From positions 1-64,000 of the forward strand of contig JAEXAY010000021.1 in assembly GCA_023457895.1 (NCBI GenBank): a stretch of DNA of 64,000 nucleotides. The letters are read 5' to 3'. The stretch is from Pseudomonadota bacterium. Its GTDB lineage: Bacteria > Pseudomonadota > Alphaproteobacteria > Sphingomonadales > Sphingomonadaceae. Position numbers and translations under genes: made by a program. Positions 53,476-61,807 of this stretch are shown piece by piece. Each line of letters opens with the position of its first letter. The first letter of the stretch is position 1. The notes under the pieces are model-generated. The model saw only the letters and a program-made list of their open reading frames with translations, did no database searches and had not been told where the DNA came from.

Positions 53476-53898
53476 TCAAGCACACATGATCGAACGCATG
53501 GCCTGGTCATCAATCCCCAGTTGCCCGGCGCAATCCAGTCCATCCCAATATTCCCGCCACCACACGATCTTGCCCGCATCATCCAGGTCGAACACGCCGA
53601 CAACATGGGTGGTCGTCTCGCGCCCGTCTTTCAGCTGGCGACAGGTATCGACCCGTTCCGTGAACACGGTGGAGCCGGAAACAGCGAGGCTCAGAATGTT
53701 GCAGGCACATTCGTCGTAAAGTTCGTACTGGCGTTCCAGCTCCTCGCAGATGGCATCCGCACCCTGCCTGACTGGCGCGATCGGAACGACTGGCTGATAC
53801 CGGGCACCGTCTGCCAGCAAGGCCCGCACAGCGGCGACATCCAGCTTGCGGGTATGAAAGAGCGAGAGGAATTCGCGCACCGTGATTTCAGGGTTCAT
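53476..53898 (-). CDS. limonene-1,2-epoxide-hydrolase-like (SnoaL/NTF2 fold) protein
   Basis: A 140-aa cone-fold protein. STVFTERVDTC and KIVWWREYWDGLDCAG carry the Arg-x-Asp and second Asp expected of limonene epoxide hydrolases. It is a paralogue in motif layout of 42835 but low in overall identity. It overlaps the upstream SnoaL-like gene by 4 bp. An epoxide or hydration step in the KstD-like block is possible. Confidence 0.83.
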   Translation of the reverse strand: MNPEITVREFLSLFHTRKLDVAAVRALLADGARYQPVVPIAPVRQGADAICEELERQYELYDECACNILSLAVSGSTVFTERVDTCRQLKDGRETTTHVVGVFDLDDAGKIVWWREYWDGLDCAGQLGIDDQAMRSIMCA

Positions 53899-54287
53899 GC
53901 TGCATCTCCTTGCGATCCGAAGAAGGCGGCGACTTTACCCGTGTCAAAATACTCGCGCCCGTGCACGATCTGGCCATCCCTGATCATGAACAGGTCATGG
54001 TATTCATTGACATAGACCCGCTCGCCGAAATGCATCTCGGAGCGGACCTCTGCGGCAACGGTATCACCTTCGGCCACCATGCCGATGATCTCGACCTTGC
54101 GCGGGGAAGCGGTCAGCAACATGCCTTTTACCGCATCTGTATAGGATTCCCGCGAAATTTCGCCGGTTCCGATGATCCACCAGCCACATTCGGGTGCTTG
54201 CAAGGCCTCGATCGTATCGATGTCGCCAGCCTCTACCGCGCCCAGGAAACGGCGGACAATTTCCTTGTTCTGTTCTTCCTGCGTCAT
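53895..54287 (-). CDS. SnoaL/NTF2-like protein
   Basis: A 130-aa protein: NKEIVRRFLGAVEAGDIDTIEALQAPECGWWIIG, DTVAAEVRSEMHFGERVYVNEYHDLFMIRDGQIVHGREYFDTGKVAAFFG. This is the SnoaL polyketide-cyclase-like pattern of small cone-fold proteins. It lacks the clear Asp-Arg-Asp epoxide-hydrolase triad of its neighbour. It is the first gene of the KstD-like minus block and faces the MFS gene across an operator-like site. Confidence 0.85.
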   Translation of the reverse strand: MTQEEQNKEIVRRFLGAVEAGDIDTIEALQAPECGWWIIGTGEISRESYTDAVKGMLLTASPRKVEIIGMVAEGDTVAAEVRSEMHFGERVYVNEYHDLFMIRDGQIVHGREYFDTGKVAAFFGSQGDAA

Positions 54288-54337
54288 ACCGGTTTCTCTC
54301 CGTTATCGCTTCATCACGCGCTGACTCGCCGCCCGCG

Positions 54338-54353
54338 CCTTTCCTTGGACAGG
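54338..54353. promoter_or_regulatory. island operator candidate, copy 7 (CCTTTC-CTTG-GACAGG)
   Basis: Between the divergent SnoaL-like/KstD block and the MFS/kinase block, fitting CCTNYC-N4-GRYAGG exactly. Followed by TTG like copy 5. Confidence 0.55.
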
Positions 54354-54402
54354 TTGCGACATGGGCGGCTCTGCAATGCAGGGTGGCGAGAGAGGAATTC
54401 GG

Positions 54403-55680
54403 ATGGCTGGCGCGTATATCAGCAAGGAGCAAGGCAACTACCGATGGTATGTGCTTGCTATCCTGACAATTGCGCAGACTTGTCACGGGATCGACAGGGC
54501 CATCATTGGCCTGGTGTTGAAGCCCTTGGGCGACGAATTCAGCCTGTCTGGCGAGCAACTCGGCATCCTTGCAGGCCTGGCATACGGTATTCCCTTTGCC
54601 ATCGCAGCCCTGCCCTTCGGCTACGCCGTTGACCGCTTCAACCGCAAGAACCTGATGACCTTTGCGCTCAGCGCTTGGAGCGGAGCCACCGCATTGTGCG
54701 GCGCGGCCACAGGTTTCTGGACGATGCTGATGGGCCGCGCCGCAGTTGGCGTGGCGGAAGCCGGCGGATCTCCCACAGGCATGTCGCTGTTGTCCGACTA
54801 TTTCGGCACGAACAAGCGCGCCACCGCCATCGGCATCTGGTATCTCAGCTCCGGCATCGGTACGGCGCTGGCATTCTTTCTGGGCGGCTGGATCGTGGAG
54901 ATCTACGGCTGGCGCTGGGCCTTCCTCGCAGCCGGAATTCCCGGCCTGATGCTGGCCCCCCTGCTGTTCCTGACGATCCGCGAACCAGAGCGCGGGCAGC
55001 AGGACGCGCCGTCCGAAGAGGCATCCGGCCCCTTCCACCAGCGCGCGCGGGAATTGCTCGGAAGGCCCGGCATCTTCTTCTGCATTGCTGCCATCACCTG
55101 CATCGCCACCGGCATCTATGGGATGAGCACATGGCTCGCCACGTTCCTGATCGACAGCCATGACCTGGCAATCTCCAGTGCCGGCATGGTCGTGGCCATC
55201 GCCTATGGCATCCTGGGATCTCTCGGCAATCTGGTTGCGGGATGGGGCACGGACCGGATCAATGCCGCGCGCGGCGGCTTCGATCCGGGCCTGACCGCTT
55301 TGCTGGGTGCGATCATCCCGTTCCTGACCGCCATCACCGGGCTGGCCGCCGTGGGGGCAAGCGATACCACGCTGGCGATCGTGCTGGTCTTTGCCGCTGG
55401 TATCTTCAGCTCTTCCTACAATGGCCCGATCTACGCTGTGATCGTGACCATCGCAGGGCCGCAACTGCGCGGCCTGGCAGTATCCTTCGTGCAGCTTAGC
55501 GCGAACCTGATCGGCGTGGGCCTTGGCGCATGGTTGATCGGCAGGGTCGCCGATGAAGTGGGCGGCCGCGATGGCGTTGCCTGGGGCATCGCAGCGGCAA
55601 TGATGTTCTGTGTTGTCGGCGGCATCCTGCTGCTGCTGGCCAGCCTTCAAATCAAGAAATCACAAGTCGTCAGGAGTTGA
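54403..55680 (+). CDS. MFS transporter
   Basis: About 425 aa from ATG 54403 behind GAGAGGAAT, with 12 predicted helices. HGIDRAIIGLVLKPLGDEFSLSGEQLGILAGLAYGIPFAIAALPFGYAVDRFNRKNL covers TM1-3 including the loop motif, and GVAEAGGSPTGMSLLSDYF marks TM4-5. It is the same Spinster/ACS-like type as the internally deleted gene at 29788 and is intact, so it may have replaced it. It probably moves a substrate or product across the inner membrane. The kinase gene follows at 2 bp. Confidence 0.9.
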   Translation: MAGAYISKEQGNYRWYVLAILTIAQTCHGIDRAIIGLVLKPLGDEFSLSGEQLGILAGLAYGIPFAIAALPFGYAVDRFNRKNLMTFALSAWSGATALCGAATGFWTMLMGRAAVGVAEAGGSPTGMSLLSDYFGTNKRATAIGIWYLSSGIGTALAFFLGGWIVEIYGWRWAFLAAGIPGLMLAPLLFLTIREPERGQQDAPSEEASGPFHQRARELLGRPGIFFCIAAITCIATGIYGMSTWLATFLIDSHDLAISSAGMVVAIAYGILGSLGNLVAGWGTDRINAARGGFDPGLTALLGAIIPFLTAITGLAAVGASDTTLAIVLVFAAGIFSSSYNGPIYAVIVTIAGPQLRGLAVSFVQLSANLIGVGLGAWLIGRVADEVGGRDGVAWGIAAAMMFCVVGGILLLLASLQIKKSQVVRS

Positions 55681-55682
55681 CC

Positions 55683-56834
55683 ATGGATCCGCAAGCCCCC
55701 GCTCAATACAAGGCCGCAGTCGTTGATCCGAACTGCGTGCCCCGGCCCTACCCGGCCCGCACGGAAAAACTTCCGACCAGTCTGGAACAGGTGGATGCCG
55801 CATGGCTGGGCCGGATGATGAGCTACAAGTATCCGGGCGTTGCCGCCAACTCCATGGAGACGGTGGAACTGCTCAACAGCCACACCACGAAATGGCGCGT
55901 AAAGGTTGACTGGAACGATGCCGGCAAGGCGGCGGGCCTTCCCGACCATGTGTGCATGAAAGCGAACTGGTCCGGCTCTTTCGACAATGTCGATATTCAT
56001 GCCCTGGAAGCCCGCTTCTATCATTTCATGGTGCAGGAAATGAAGGTTCCGACGGCGACGTGCTACTACGCCGACTGGGACGACGATGGCAGCGCGCACG
56101 GCTTCGTGGTGCTGGAAGACCTGGTCCAGCGCGGCGGGAAATTCGGCCACAGCACCGATGCCAACGGCGTCGACATGATCATGGACAATCTGGAAGGGCT
56201 GGCGAAGCTTCATGGCAGCCTGTGGGGCAGCGACAAGATCAACCCCGCTAATGCGCCCTGGCTACAGACCCAGATGGATACCCCGGTTGATAGCGACCAG
56301 GTGCGGATCATGTGGCAATGGATCGAAGCCAACCTGAAGGATCCGGCATTCTGCGAAATTGCGCCGCAGCACTACCTGGATGATCCGCGCAAGGTGGAAC
56401 GCGCGTTCGACCGGCTGGGCGAAATCGAGCGCGCCTATGACGCACCGCACTGCATCGTGCTGGGCGATTGCCACCAGGGTAACACCTACATCCTTCCCGA
56501 AGGCGAGCGGCTGTGGCTGGACTGGCAATTGGTGCGGCGCGGACGGCCCTGGCGTGACCTGACCTATTTCGTGATCGGCGCGCTGAGCATCGAGGAACGG
56601 CGCAAGCACCACAAGGACATGGTGAAGCAATACCGCGAATACCTGATCGCCACCGGAGCGCAGGGCGTGCCCGATTTTGACGAGGCTTGGGAGCAGAGCC
56701 GGCTGTTCGTGATGTACGGCTTGCAGGCCTGGGTCGCCAATCTCGATGCATGGGGCCAGAACGGCGTGCCCATGAACGAGCGCTTTTTCACCGCCGCCGA
56801 AGATTACGGCACGTGGCAACTCTTGGGAGAATGA
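55683..56834 (+). CDS. APH-like phosphotransferase-family protein, third copy
   Basis: A 383-aa protein from ATG 55683 behind CAGGAG. The catalytic set is well kept: HCIVLGDCHQGNTYIL (Asp and Asn of the Brenner motif) and LWLDWQLVRRGRPWRDLTYF (metal-binding Asp). It belongs to the ACAD10-kinase/LvaA-type group; in known cases the kinase phosphorylates a hydroxyacyl-CoA so that phosphate can be eliminated. Together with copies at 19467 and 20934 it points to phosphorylation as a recurrent step in this pathway (inference). Its stop overlaps the following SDR start (ATGA). Confidence 0.87.
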   Translation: MDPQAPAQYKAAVVDPNCVPRPYPARTEKLPTSLEQVDAAWLGRMMSYKYPGVAANSMETVELLNSHTTKWRVKVDWNDAGKAAGLPDHVCMKANWSGSFDNVDIHALEARFYHFMVQEMKVPTATCYYADWDDDGSAHGFVVLEDLVQRGGKFGHSTDANGVDMIMDNLEGLAKLHGSLWGSDKINPANAPWLQTQMDTPVDSDQVRIMWQWIEANLKDPAFCEIAPQHYLDDPRKVERAFDRLGEIERAYDAPHCIVLGDCHQGNTYILPEGERLWLDWQLVRRGRPWRDLTYFVIGALSIEERRKHHKDMVKQYREYLIATGAQGVPDFDEAWEQSRLFVMYGLQAWVANLDAWGQNGVPMNERFFTAAEDYGTWQLLGE

Positions 56835-57072
56835 CGATGGGTCTGGTCGAAGGAAAAATTGCAATCGTTACCGGTGGCGGCGCCAACATCGGTGAAGCCT
56901 GCGCAAAAATGCTGGCAGATCATGGTGCCGCAGTCGCCATCGCGGACATTAACGAAGAAGGGGCGCAGCGCGTTGCCGCAGAGATCGGCGAAGCTGGCGG
57001 CAAGGCAATCGGTCTGAAGGTGGACCTGGGTGACGAAGCCAGCGTTTCCGCGATGGCCGCCGCCGTGGCTGC
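56831..57072 (+). pseudogene. SDR, 3'-truncated at the island's right edge
   Basis: Starts at ATG 56831, coupled to the kinase stop. LVEGKIAIVTGGGANIGEACAKMLADHGAAVAIADINEEGAQRVAAEIG is a normal SDR N-terminus. After about residue 80 (DLGDEASVSAMAAAVAA) the similarity ends, before the NNAG and Tyr-Lys motifs. The frame then runs to 57235 through unrelated DNA. The join lies near 57070. Confidence 0.85.
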
Positions 57073-57876
57073 GTGGAACTGGCTGGGACCATCTCCGAAC
57101 TCGCACGCGCGACTTTGGCGCGCGATTTCTCTCGCATCGATCCGCGCGACACGCGTGTGGTCCTATGCGAGGCGGGCGGCCGTTTGCTGTCGGGTTTCGA
57201 TCCCGCGCTTTCGACCTATGCGACCGAAGCTCTAACCTCGATGGGGGTGGAGGTGCGGATTGGCACGGCCGTCGAGGCAATCGATCCCACCGGCGTGGTG
57301 CTCGGTAGCGAGCGGATAGATACCGGAGCCGTGCTGTGGTGTGCCGGCACTGAGGCCCGTCCGGCTGCTGAATGGCTTGGAATCGATGGGATCCGCAACG
57401 GGGCTGTAACGGTCCGGTCCGATTGTTCGGTGCCGGGTCATCCAAACATCTTTGCGATCGGGGACGTCGCAAGTTTCGAAGCAGGCGGCGACGAGCGCTT
57501 GCCGGCTCTTGCACCAGTTGCCAAGCAGCAGGGCACATATGTCGGGAAGCTGCTCGCGGCCCGTATCGCCGGTCGGCGCGAGCCCGGCGCCTTCCGCTAC
57601 CGCGACTATGGTACCATGGCGGTGATCGGGCGCTCGCGTGCGGCGGCGCAATTCGGCAGGCTCCGGCTCACGGGATTTCTCGCCTGGCTGGTCTGGTCAC
57701 TTATACATTTGATGCTGCTTGTGGACTTTCGCAGCCGCCTGGTCGTCTATGTCAACTGGGCTTGGGCATGGTTTACTTACGGACGCGGGGCGCGGTTGTT
57801 GACGGGATCAACCACAAGCGATGCCCGGCAGCCGCCGCTCAGCGACCCAGAAAGCGGGCGGCCCGATGACAAGTAG
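57073..57876 (+). pseudogene. type II NADH dehydrogenase (Ndh), 5'-truncated
   Basis: About 267 codons of the C-terminal part of NDH-2: VELAGTISELARATLARDFSRIDP, GAVLWCAGTEARPA, NIFAIGDVASFEAGGDERLPALAPVAKQQGTYVGKLL, and the C-terminal membrane-binding region LTGFLAWLVWSLIHLMLLVDFRSRLVVYVNWAWAWFTYGRGARLL. The N-terminal FAD fold and quinone half are missing. It begins exactly at the break in the SDR gene. It is not expected to be functional and marks foreign or rearranged DNA. Confidence 0.88.
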
Positions 57877-58076
57877 CGGTCTCAGCCAATATTCAAATAG
57901 TTGACCATGATGAAAGCATGCTCCCGCACCGCCATCTAGGACCATTCGAAGGCTCGCCTGGCCTCGCTATCCATCACCTGCAAGTTGTCGCGACCTAGCT
58001 TGCACTTGATCGCAGGAAGCGCTCGAAGCCAAACCGCATCTAAGATCAGCGTATCTGTCTTTGGCGTCGATCTACC
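57877..58076. other. unassigned 200-bp spacer in mobile-element debris
   Basis: Between the Ndh fragment and the recombinase remnant. A minus-strand tail reading MAVREHAFIMVNYLNIG could be the end of a lost gene. No confident feature is seen. Confidence 0.4.
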
Positions 58077-58088
58077 TCAGTTGACTAG

Positions 58089-58281
58089 GCCGTGTTGACA
58101 AAAGGGATTCCCAAGCCGGTCGGGTTCTGATTCAAGGCTGCTCTTTGGGAAGCAATCATGGGCCGTGGGGACTTGTCGGATGTGGAATGGGAGCTGATCG
58201 GGCCGCTTCTGCCATCTGAACGGGGGCGCTGGGCGCGACCTGCCGGCGACAACCGGCGGTTTCTCAACGGCATACTCAGGT
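58089..58281 (+). mobile_element. IS5-family fragment (left end and transposase N-terminus)
   Basis: Begins next to CTAG (58085-58088) with GCCGTGTTGACAAAAGG, then TGATTCAAGGCTG, and encodes MGRGDLSDVEWELIGPLL..RRFLNGIL from 58158, the N-terminal domain of an IS5-type transposase. The frame stops at 58281-58283 where IS110-type sequence begins. The catalytic DDE region is absent, so it is a dead fragment. Confidence 0.85.
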
Positions 58282-58375
58282 GACATCAAGCGAATGGTAT
58301 GCCCCTGCCGCTCCAGCGCACGGCCCATGTGATGCGCACCGCAGCAGGCCTCCATGGCCACGACGCACGGCGGCA
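58278..58375 (-). mobile_element. IS110-family transposase fragment
   Basis: Minus-strand VVAMEACCGAHHMGRALERQGHTIRLMSPEY is a piece of the N-terminal RuvC-like domain of IS110-family transposases. It is in frame behind the broken recombinase and cut off by the IS5 fragment. About 33 codons remain. Confidence 0.75.
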
Positions 58376-59207
58376 GCGCGACTTTGCGAATGTCACCTGT
58401 CGCTGCCAACGTATGCATGGCGCAGGAATGGCGCAGCACGTGCGGCGTGACCCGTTTTCCGAGGATCGAAGGCTGCTTGATTCCGGCAATCTTAACGTGT
58501 TCGGCCAGTCGGAATGCGAACCCGTCACGCGTCATGGGCTGCCCGTTCGCGTTGAGAAATATCTCGGAAACCTGCGCTTCGGGGCGGATCGCAAGCCATG
58601 CGCGCAATGCGATCTGGGTCTCTTTCCAGAGCGGCAAGACCCGTTCGCGGCGGCCCTTTCCCATGATGTGCATGGTGGACAGCGAACGGTCCGGGAAATC
58701 GCGCTGTTGCAGCGATACGAGTTCCGACACCCTGAGCCCGCCAGCATAGGCCAGGTGCAACATAGCGCGGTCACGAGTGCCGAGGCGGGTCCGGGGATCA
58801 GGTGCATCAAGCAAAGCCTTGATCTCTGCCCGGTCGAGGTAGTCGATCAGTGCCTTGTCGGTCTTCTTGGTTGGAATCGCACGAATGCGCAGGGCCTGAT
58901 CGAGACAGGCAGGCACGCGATACTCGATGTACCGGAAGAATGATCGGATCGCTGCCAATCGGCCATTGCGGGTCCTCACGCAGCTGCCGCGTCCGTTCTC
59001 AACATGGTCGAGGAAGGCCAGGATGAGGTCCGTGCCGAGATCCTCGACCTCAAGATCGGTTGGCCGACGCTTCAACCGGTCGGCAGCGAACCGGACCAGC
59101 AGCACGAAGCAGTTGGCGTAGGTCTTCACCGTGTGCGGGCTGACGGCGCGGTCGCGCGGAAGATGTTCGCGCAGGTACGCCGAGAGATAAGGGGCGAGTG
59201 CCGTCAT
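58375..59207 (-). pseudogene. tyrosine recombinase, third gene of a RIT-type trio, 3'-truncated
   Basis: About 278 codons of a tyrosine recombinase: N-terminal SAM-like domain (YLREHLPRDRAVSPHTVKTYANCFVLLVRF), first catalytic arginine in AGGLRVSELVSLQQRD, and HVLRHSCAMH (H-x-x-R). The sequence breaks at TGDIRKVAL into IS110 sequence, losing the GH motif and the nucleophilic tyrosine, so it is inactive. Its start overlaps the stop of the second recombinase by 4 bp, as typical in recombinase-in-trio elements. Confidence 0.85.
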
Positions 59208-60118
59208 GCCGCTTCTCCCAAGTAAAGGTGTTCGCTGGCGACCGCGATGTCGCGCAGCAACACCGGGGTGGCCTCGAGATACCAGTAGGTGTTGGCGACC
59301 GACGCGTGTCCCAGATAGACGCTGAGGCCGGCCATGTGATGTGCCACGGCCTCCCTGTCCGGCGGACAGGACTCCAGCGAGCGCACGGCGAAGGTATGGC
59401 GCAAATCGTGCATCCGCATACCCGCTGTTCCGGTCGGTCCGCGGTATCCAAGCTGTCGTGCCAACCGGACGAACACGATGTGGGCGCGAACCTTGTGGGG
59501 TGCCCGTCCTCGGATGGTGACGAACAGGTCATTGCCCGTGGCGCCGAGCCTCGCTCGGGTCGCGAGATATGCTTCGAGCGCCTGCCGGGTCGACGGTTGC
59601 AACGCGACGAGGCGCTGCTTGCCGAACTTGCCATTGCGAATGATCAACCCGTCTTCGCCCAGATCGTCACACTGTAGCGCGAGGGCTTCGGAAATCCTCA
59701 GGCCAGTCGCTGCCAGCAATCCGAACAGGCAATGGTAGGTGTGGGGGCTGATTGTGCCTTTGGGCGGCAGGTCCAGCGCCGCGGCCATGATGGCGCGGAT
59801 CTGTTCGGGCTCGATGATATACGGCGTCGGGCGTGGACGCTTACCCCGGCCGAAGACGCCAGCAGGAGGCACTTCGTGGGCGGGTTCCTCGGCATGGGCG
59901 AAAAGGCTGAAGTTGCGAACGGTGTCGAAGCGGGTCTGTGCCACATATTGCGAGCTCGCCGTGTGGCACCAGTCGTAGATGCGCTGGACCTGGGTGTGTT
60001 GGTCACCGAAATGCCCTGCGTAGGCTGCATAGAGGCGGAGCAGCCGATCCTGTTCGTCATACTTCCGGCCAAGACTGCGGTGCAGTGCAACGTAGCGGGA
60101 AATGTGCGTGTTCAGCAT
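59204..60118 (-). CDS. tyrosine recombinase, second gene of RIT-type trio
   Basis: A 304-aa integrase/recombinase from ATG 60118 behind CAGGAGAACC. Catalytic residues: Arg in ATGLRISEALAL, His-x-x-Arg in HDLRHTFAVRS, then YLGHASVANTYWYLEATP with the GH histidine and the tyrosine nucleophile. The set looks complete. It overlaps both neighbouring recombinase genes by a few bases, so the three are translated together. Confidence 0.92.
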   Translation of the reverse strand: MLNTHISRYVALHRSLGRKYDEQDRLLRLYAAYAGHFGDQHTQVQRIYDWCHTASSQYVAQTRFDTVRNFSLFAHAEEPAHEVPPAGVFGRGKRPRPTPYIIEPEQIRAIMAAALDLPPKGTISPHTYHCLFGLLAATGLRISEALALQCDDLGEDGLIIRNGKFGKQRLVALQPSTRQALEAYLATRARLGATGNDLFVTIRGRAPHKVRAHIVFVRLARQLGYRGPTGTAGMRMHDLRHTFAVRSLESCPPDREAVAHHMAGLSVYLGHASVANTYWYLEATPVLLRDIAVASEHLYLGEAA

Positions 60119-61659
60119 GACGGTTCTCCTGGCCATGGCTGGGCGATCTTCATGAGCATCGGCAGATCGACCTTGGCGTAGATGGCGGTGGTCTCGGGTG
60201 AGCTGTGGCGCAGGATGGTCCCGACGGACTCCAGCCCCGCGCCTGCGCGCAGCAAGTTGGTGGCAAGCGAATGCCGGAAGATGTGCGATCCGGTCGGCAC
60301 GCCCTGGATCCCGCCGCGTTCACGCGTGCGCGCAAATATGCCGGCAATCTCGGCGGACGAACGGAATGGCCGGAACGGGGCTTGCGCGCGTACGAACAAG
60401 TGCGGATCGGCGGCCTTGGGACGGGCCGTGGCAATGTAGTCCAGGATCGCGTCGCCAACATCCTGGGGTAACGGCAGCCGGTCTGGCCGTCTGGTCTTGC
60501 CCTTGACCGTCAGATGACCGGACCGCCAGTCGATGTCTTCGAGGTGCATATCCTGAATATCGCCGGCACGCAGGCCGAGCCTGGCGAGCAGAAGAATGAT
60601 GGCCTTGTCCCGAACTTCCACTGGGCGGCCTGTCGGACAGGCGTCGATGATCTGCTCGACCGTTGCCGGGTCGACGTGGCGGGGCAGCGTCGACAGGCGG
60701 TATCGCTGGACCGAAGGGATCGCGTGCAACAGTGCCGGTCGACACTCGCCTTGCCCGATCAAAAAGCGGATGTAGCTCCGCATGATCGTGACGATCAGCG
60801 AGACGGATCCCGGCGTCTCCTTGCTTCGTCGTTCAAACGCCCGCCTGAGCGCCGCCGCATCCCATTGCGAAGGCTCGCCCAGCATGGGCATGAGCCGACG
60901 AATGTCGGCCCGGTAGCGGCGGATCGTCTCTTCGGTGGCGCCGCGATGTTGCCGAAGCCAGGCAAGGTAAGCCGCCATGTGCGGGTCAGCATCCGCCACC
61001 GGTTCGACTGGTGGGATGGCACCCTGCCGCCGCAGAAACTCGACGAAGTGCCGAGCGCACCGCCGTCGACGCTTCGCACCTGATGCAACGAGCTTGCCTC
61101 GCTTGCGCCAGACCGGACAGCGACAATCATGCGCGCCGTACTGGTCGATGATCGTGTCGTCGATATCGGCCCACCGCCGCCGCACAATGCGAAGCCAGGC
61201 CGCGAAATGCTCGGCCTCGGATCGATAGGACTGGGCCGGTCCTTGCGCGAGTTGCAAGCGATCGATCCCATCGAAATAGTCGGCGAGGTACCGTGGCAGA
61301 TCGTCCATCCCGTCGTCGACATCGACGTAGCCTTGATCTTCCAGGAAGCGGACGAAGCGCCTGACCCGCGCTGCAATGTCCGCCTTATAAACTGGCTGCT
61401 GCGCCGAATACCGGTGGCAACGGCACCGATGCTTCTCGAACCGCCGAACGGTCCGATCGTCGATCGTGCGGATCGCGATCCCGTGCAGTTCCATCCAATG
61501 CAGGAAATGACGGGCCGCAGCGCCAAACAGAACCGCACTGCCTGACCTCTCGTCGAGCGACAGAGAGGAGAGGAATGCGGTGAGTAGAGCGTCGTGACTG
61601 GGCGGGTCGTCGACCCGGAGCGGGGCCGCTCGAAACGGCAATGATGATCTTGATCGCAT
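60112..61659 (-). CDS. tyrosine recombinase, first gene of RIT-type trio
   Basis: A 515-aa recombinase with a long N-terminal region, about 260 residues more than XerC/D, including a cysteine/histidine-rich KHRCRCHRY and a second AHDCRCPVWRKRGK that could bind metal. The catalytic domain has LGLRAGDIQDMHLEDI, HIFRHSLATNLLRAG and LRHSSPETTAIYAKVD. It appears intact. It is the leading gene of the three-recombinase unit and ends within the start region of the second. Confidence 0.92.
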   Translation of the reverse strand: MRSRSSLPFRAAPLRVDDPPSHDALLTAFLSSLSLDERSGSAVLFGAAARHFLHWMELHGIAIRTIDDRTVRRFEKHRCRCHRYSAQQPVYKADIAARVRRFVRFLEDQGYVDVDDGMDDLPRYLADYFDGIDRLQLAQGPAQSYRSEAEHFAAWLRIVRRRWADIDDTIIDQYGAHDCRCPVWRKRGKLVASGAKRRRRCARHFVEFLRRQGAIPPVEPVADADPHMAAYLAWLRQHRGATEETIRRYRADIRRLMPMLGEPSQWDAAALRRAFERRSKETPGSVSLIVTIMRSYIRFLIGQGECRPALLHAIPSVQRYRLSTLPRHVDPATVEQIIDACPTGRPVEVRDKAIILLLARLGLRAGDIQDMHLEDIDWRSGHLTVKGKTRRPDRLPLPQDVGDAILDYIATARPKAADPHLFVRAQAPFRPFRSSAEIAGIFARTRERGGIQGVPTGSHIFRHSLATNLLRAGAGLESVGTILRHSSPETTAIYAKVDLPMLMKIAQPWPGEPSC

Positions 61660-61662
61660 GTT

Positions 61663-61694
61663 GGTTCCTTCGACTTGTTGAGGTCGAGGGAACC
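61663..61694. repeat. inverted repeat upstream of the RIT genes
   Basis: GGTTCCTTCGAC and GTCGAGGGAACC are complementary at 11 of 12 positions around an 8-nt loop, just before the first recombinase start (61659). It may be a recombinase or regulator binding site. Confidence 0.65.
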
Positions 61695-61787
61695 GTAATT
61701 ATCTGGAGTGAAATCATGGAAAACCGAAGGAAACCTGCGCCTCCTGCCGCCACGCTCGACATAAACTGCGACTGCAAAGAATACGTG

Positions 61788-61807
61788 TAATGTTGAGCTC
61801 AACATTA
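61788..61807. repeat. 20-bp perfect palindrome at the RIT/helicase junction
   Basis: TAATGTTGAG followed by its exact reverse complement. It contains the TAA that ends the helicase fragment and lies at the edge of the RIT element, suggesting an end or crossover site of that element. Confidence 0.75.

Larger units (their letters stand above)
58375..61807 (-). mobile_element. RIT-type (recombinase-in-trio) element, decayed at one end
   Basis: Three overlapping, co-oriented tyrosine recombinase genes in a row are the definition of RIT elements. The downstream end is lost to IS110/IS5 fragments. The upstream end carries an 11/12-bp inverted repeat (61663-61694) and a 20-bp perfect palindrome (61788-61807). 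The palindrome also contains the stop codon of the interrupted helicase fragment, so it probably marks the insertion junction. The exact ends are inferred. Confidence 0.75.
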
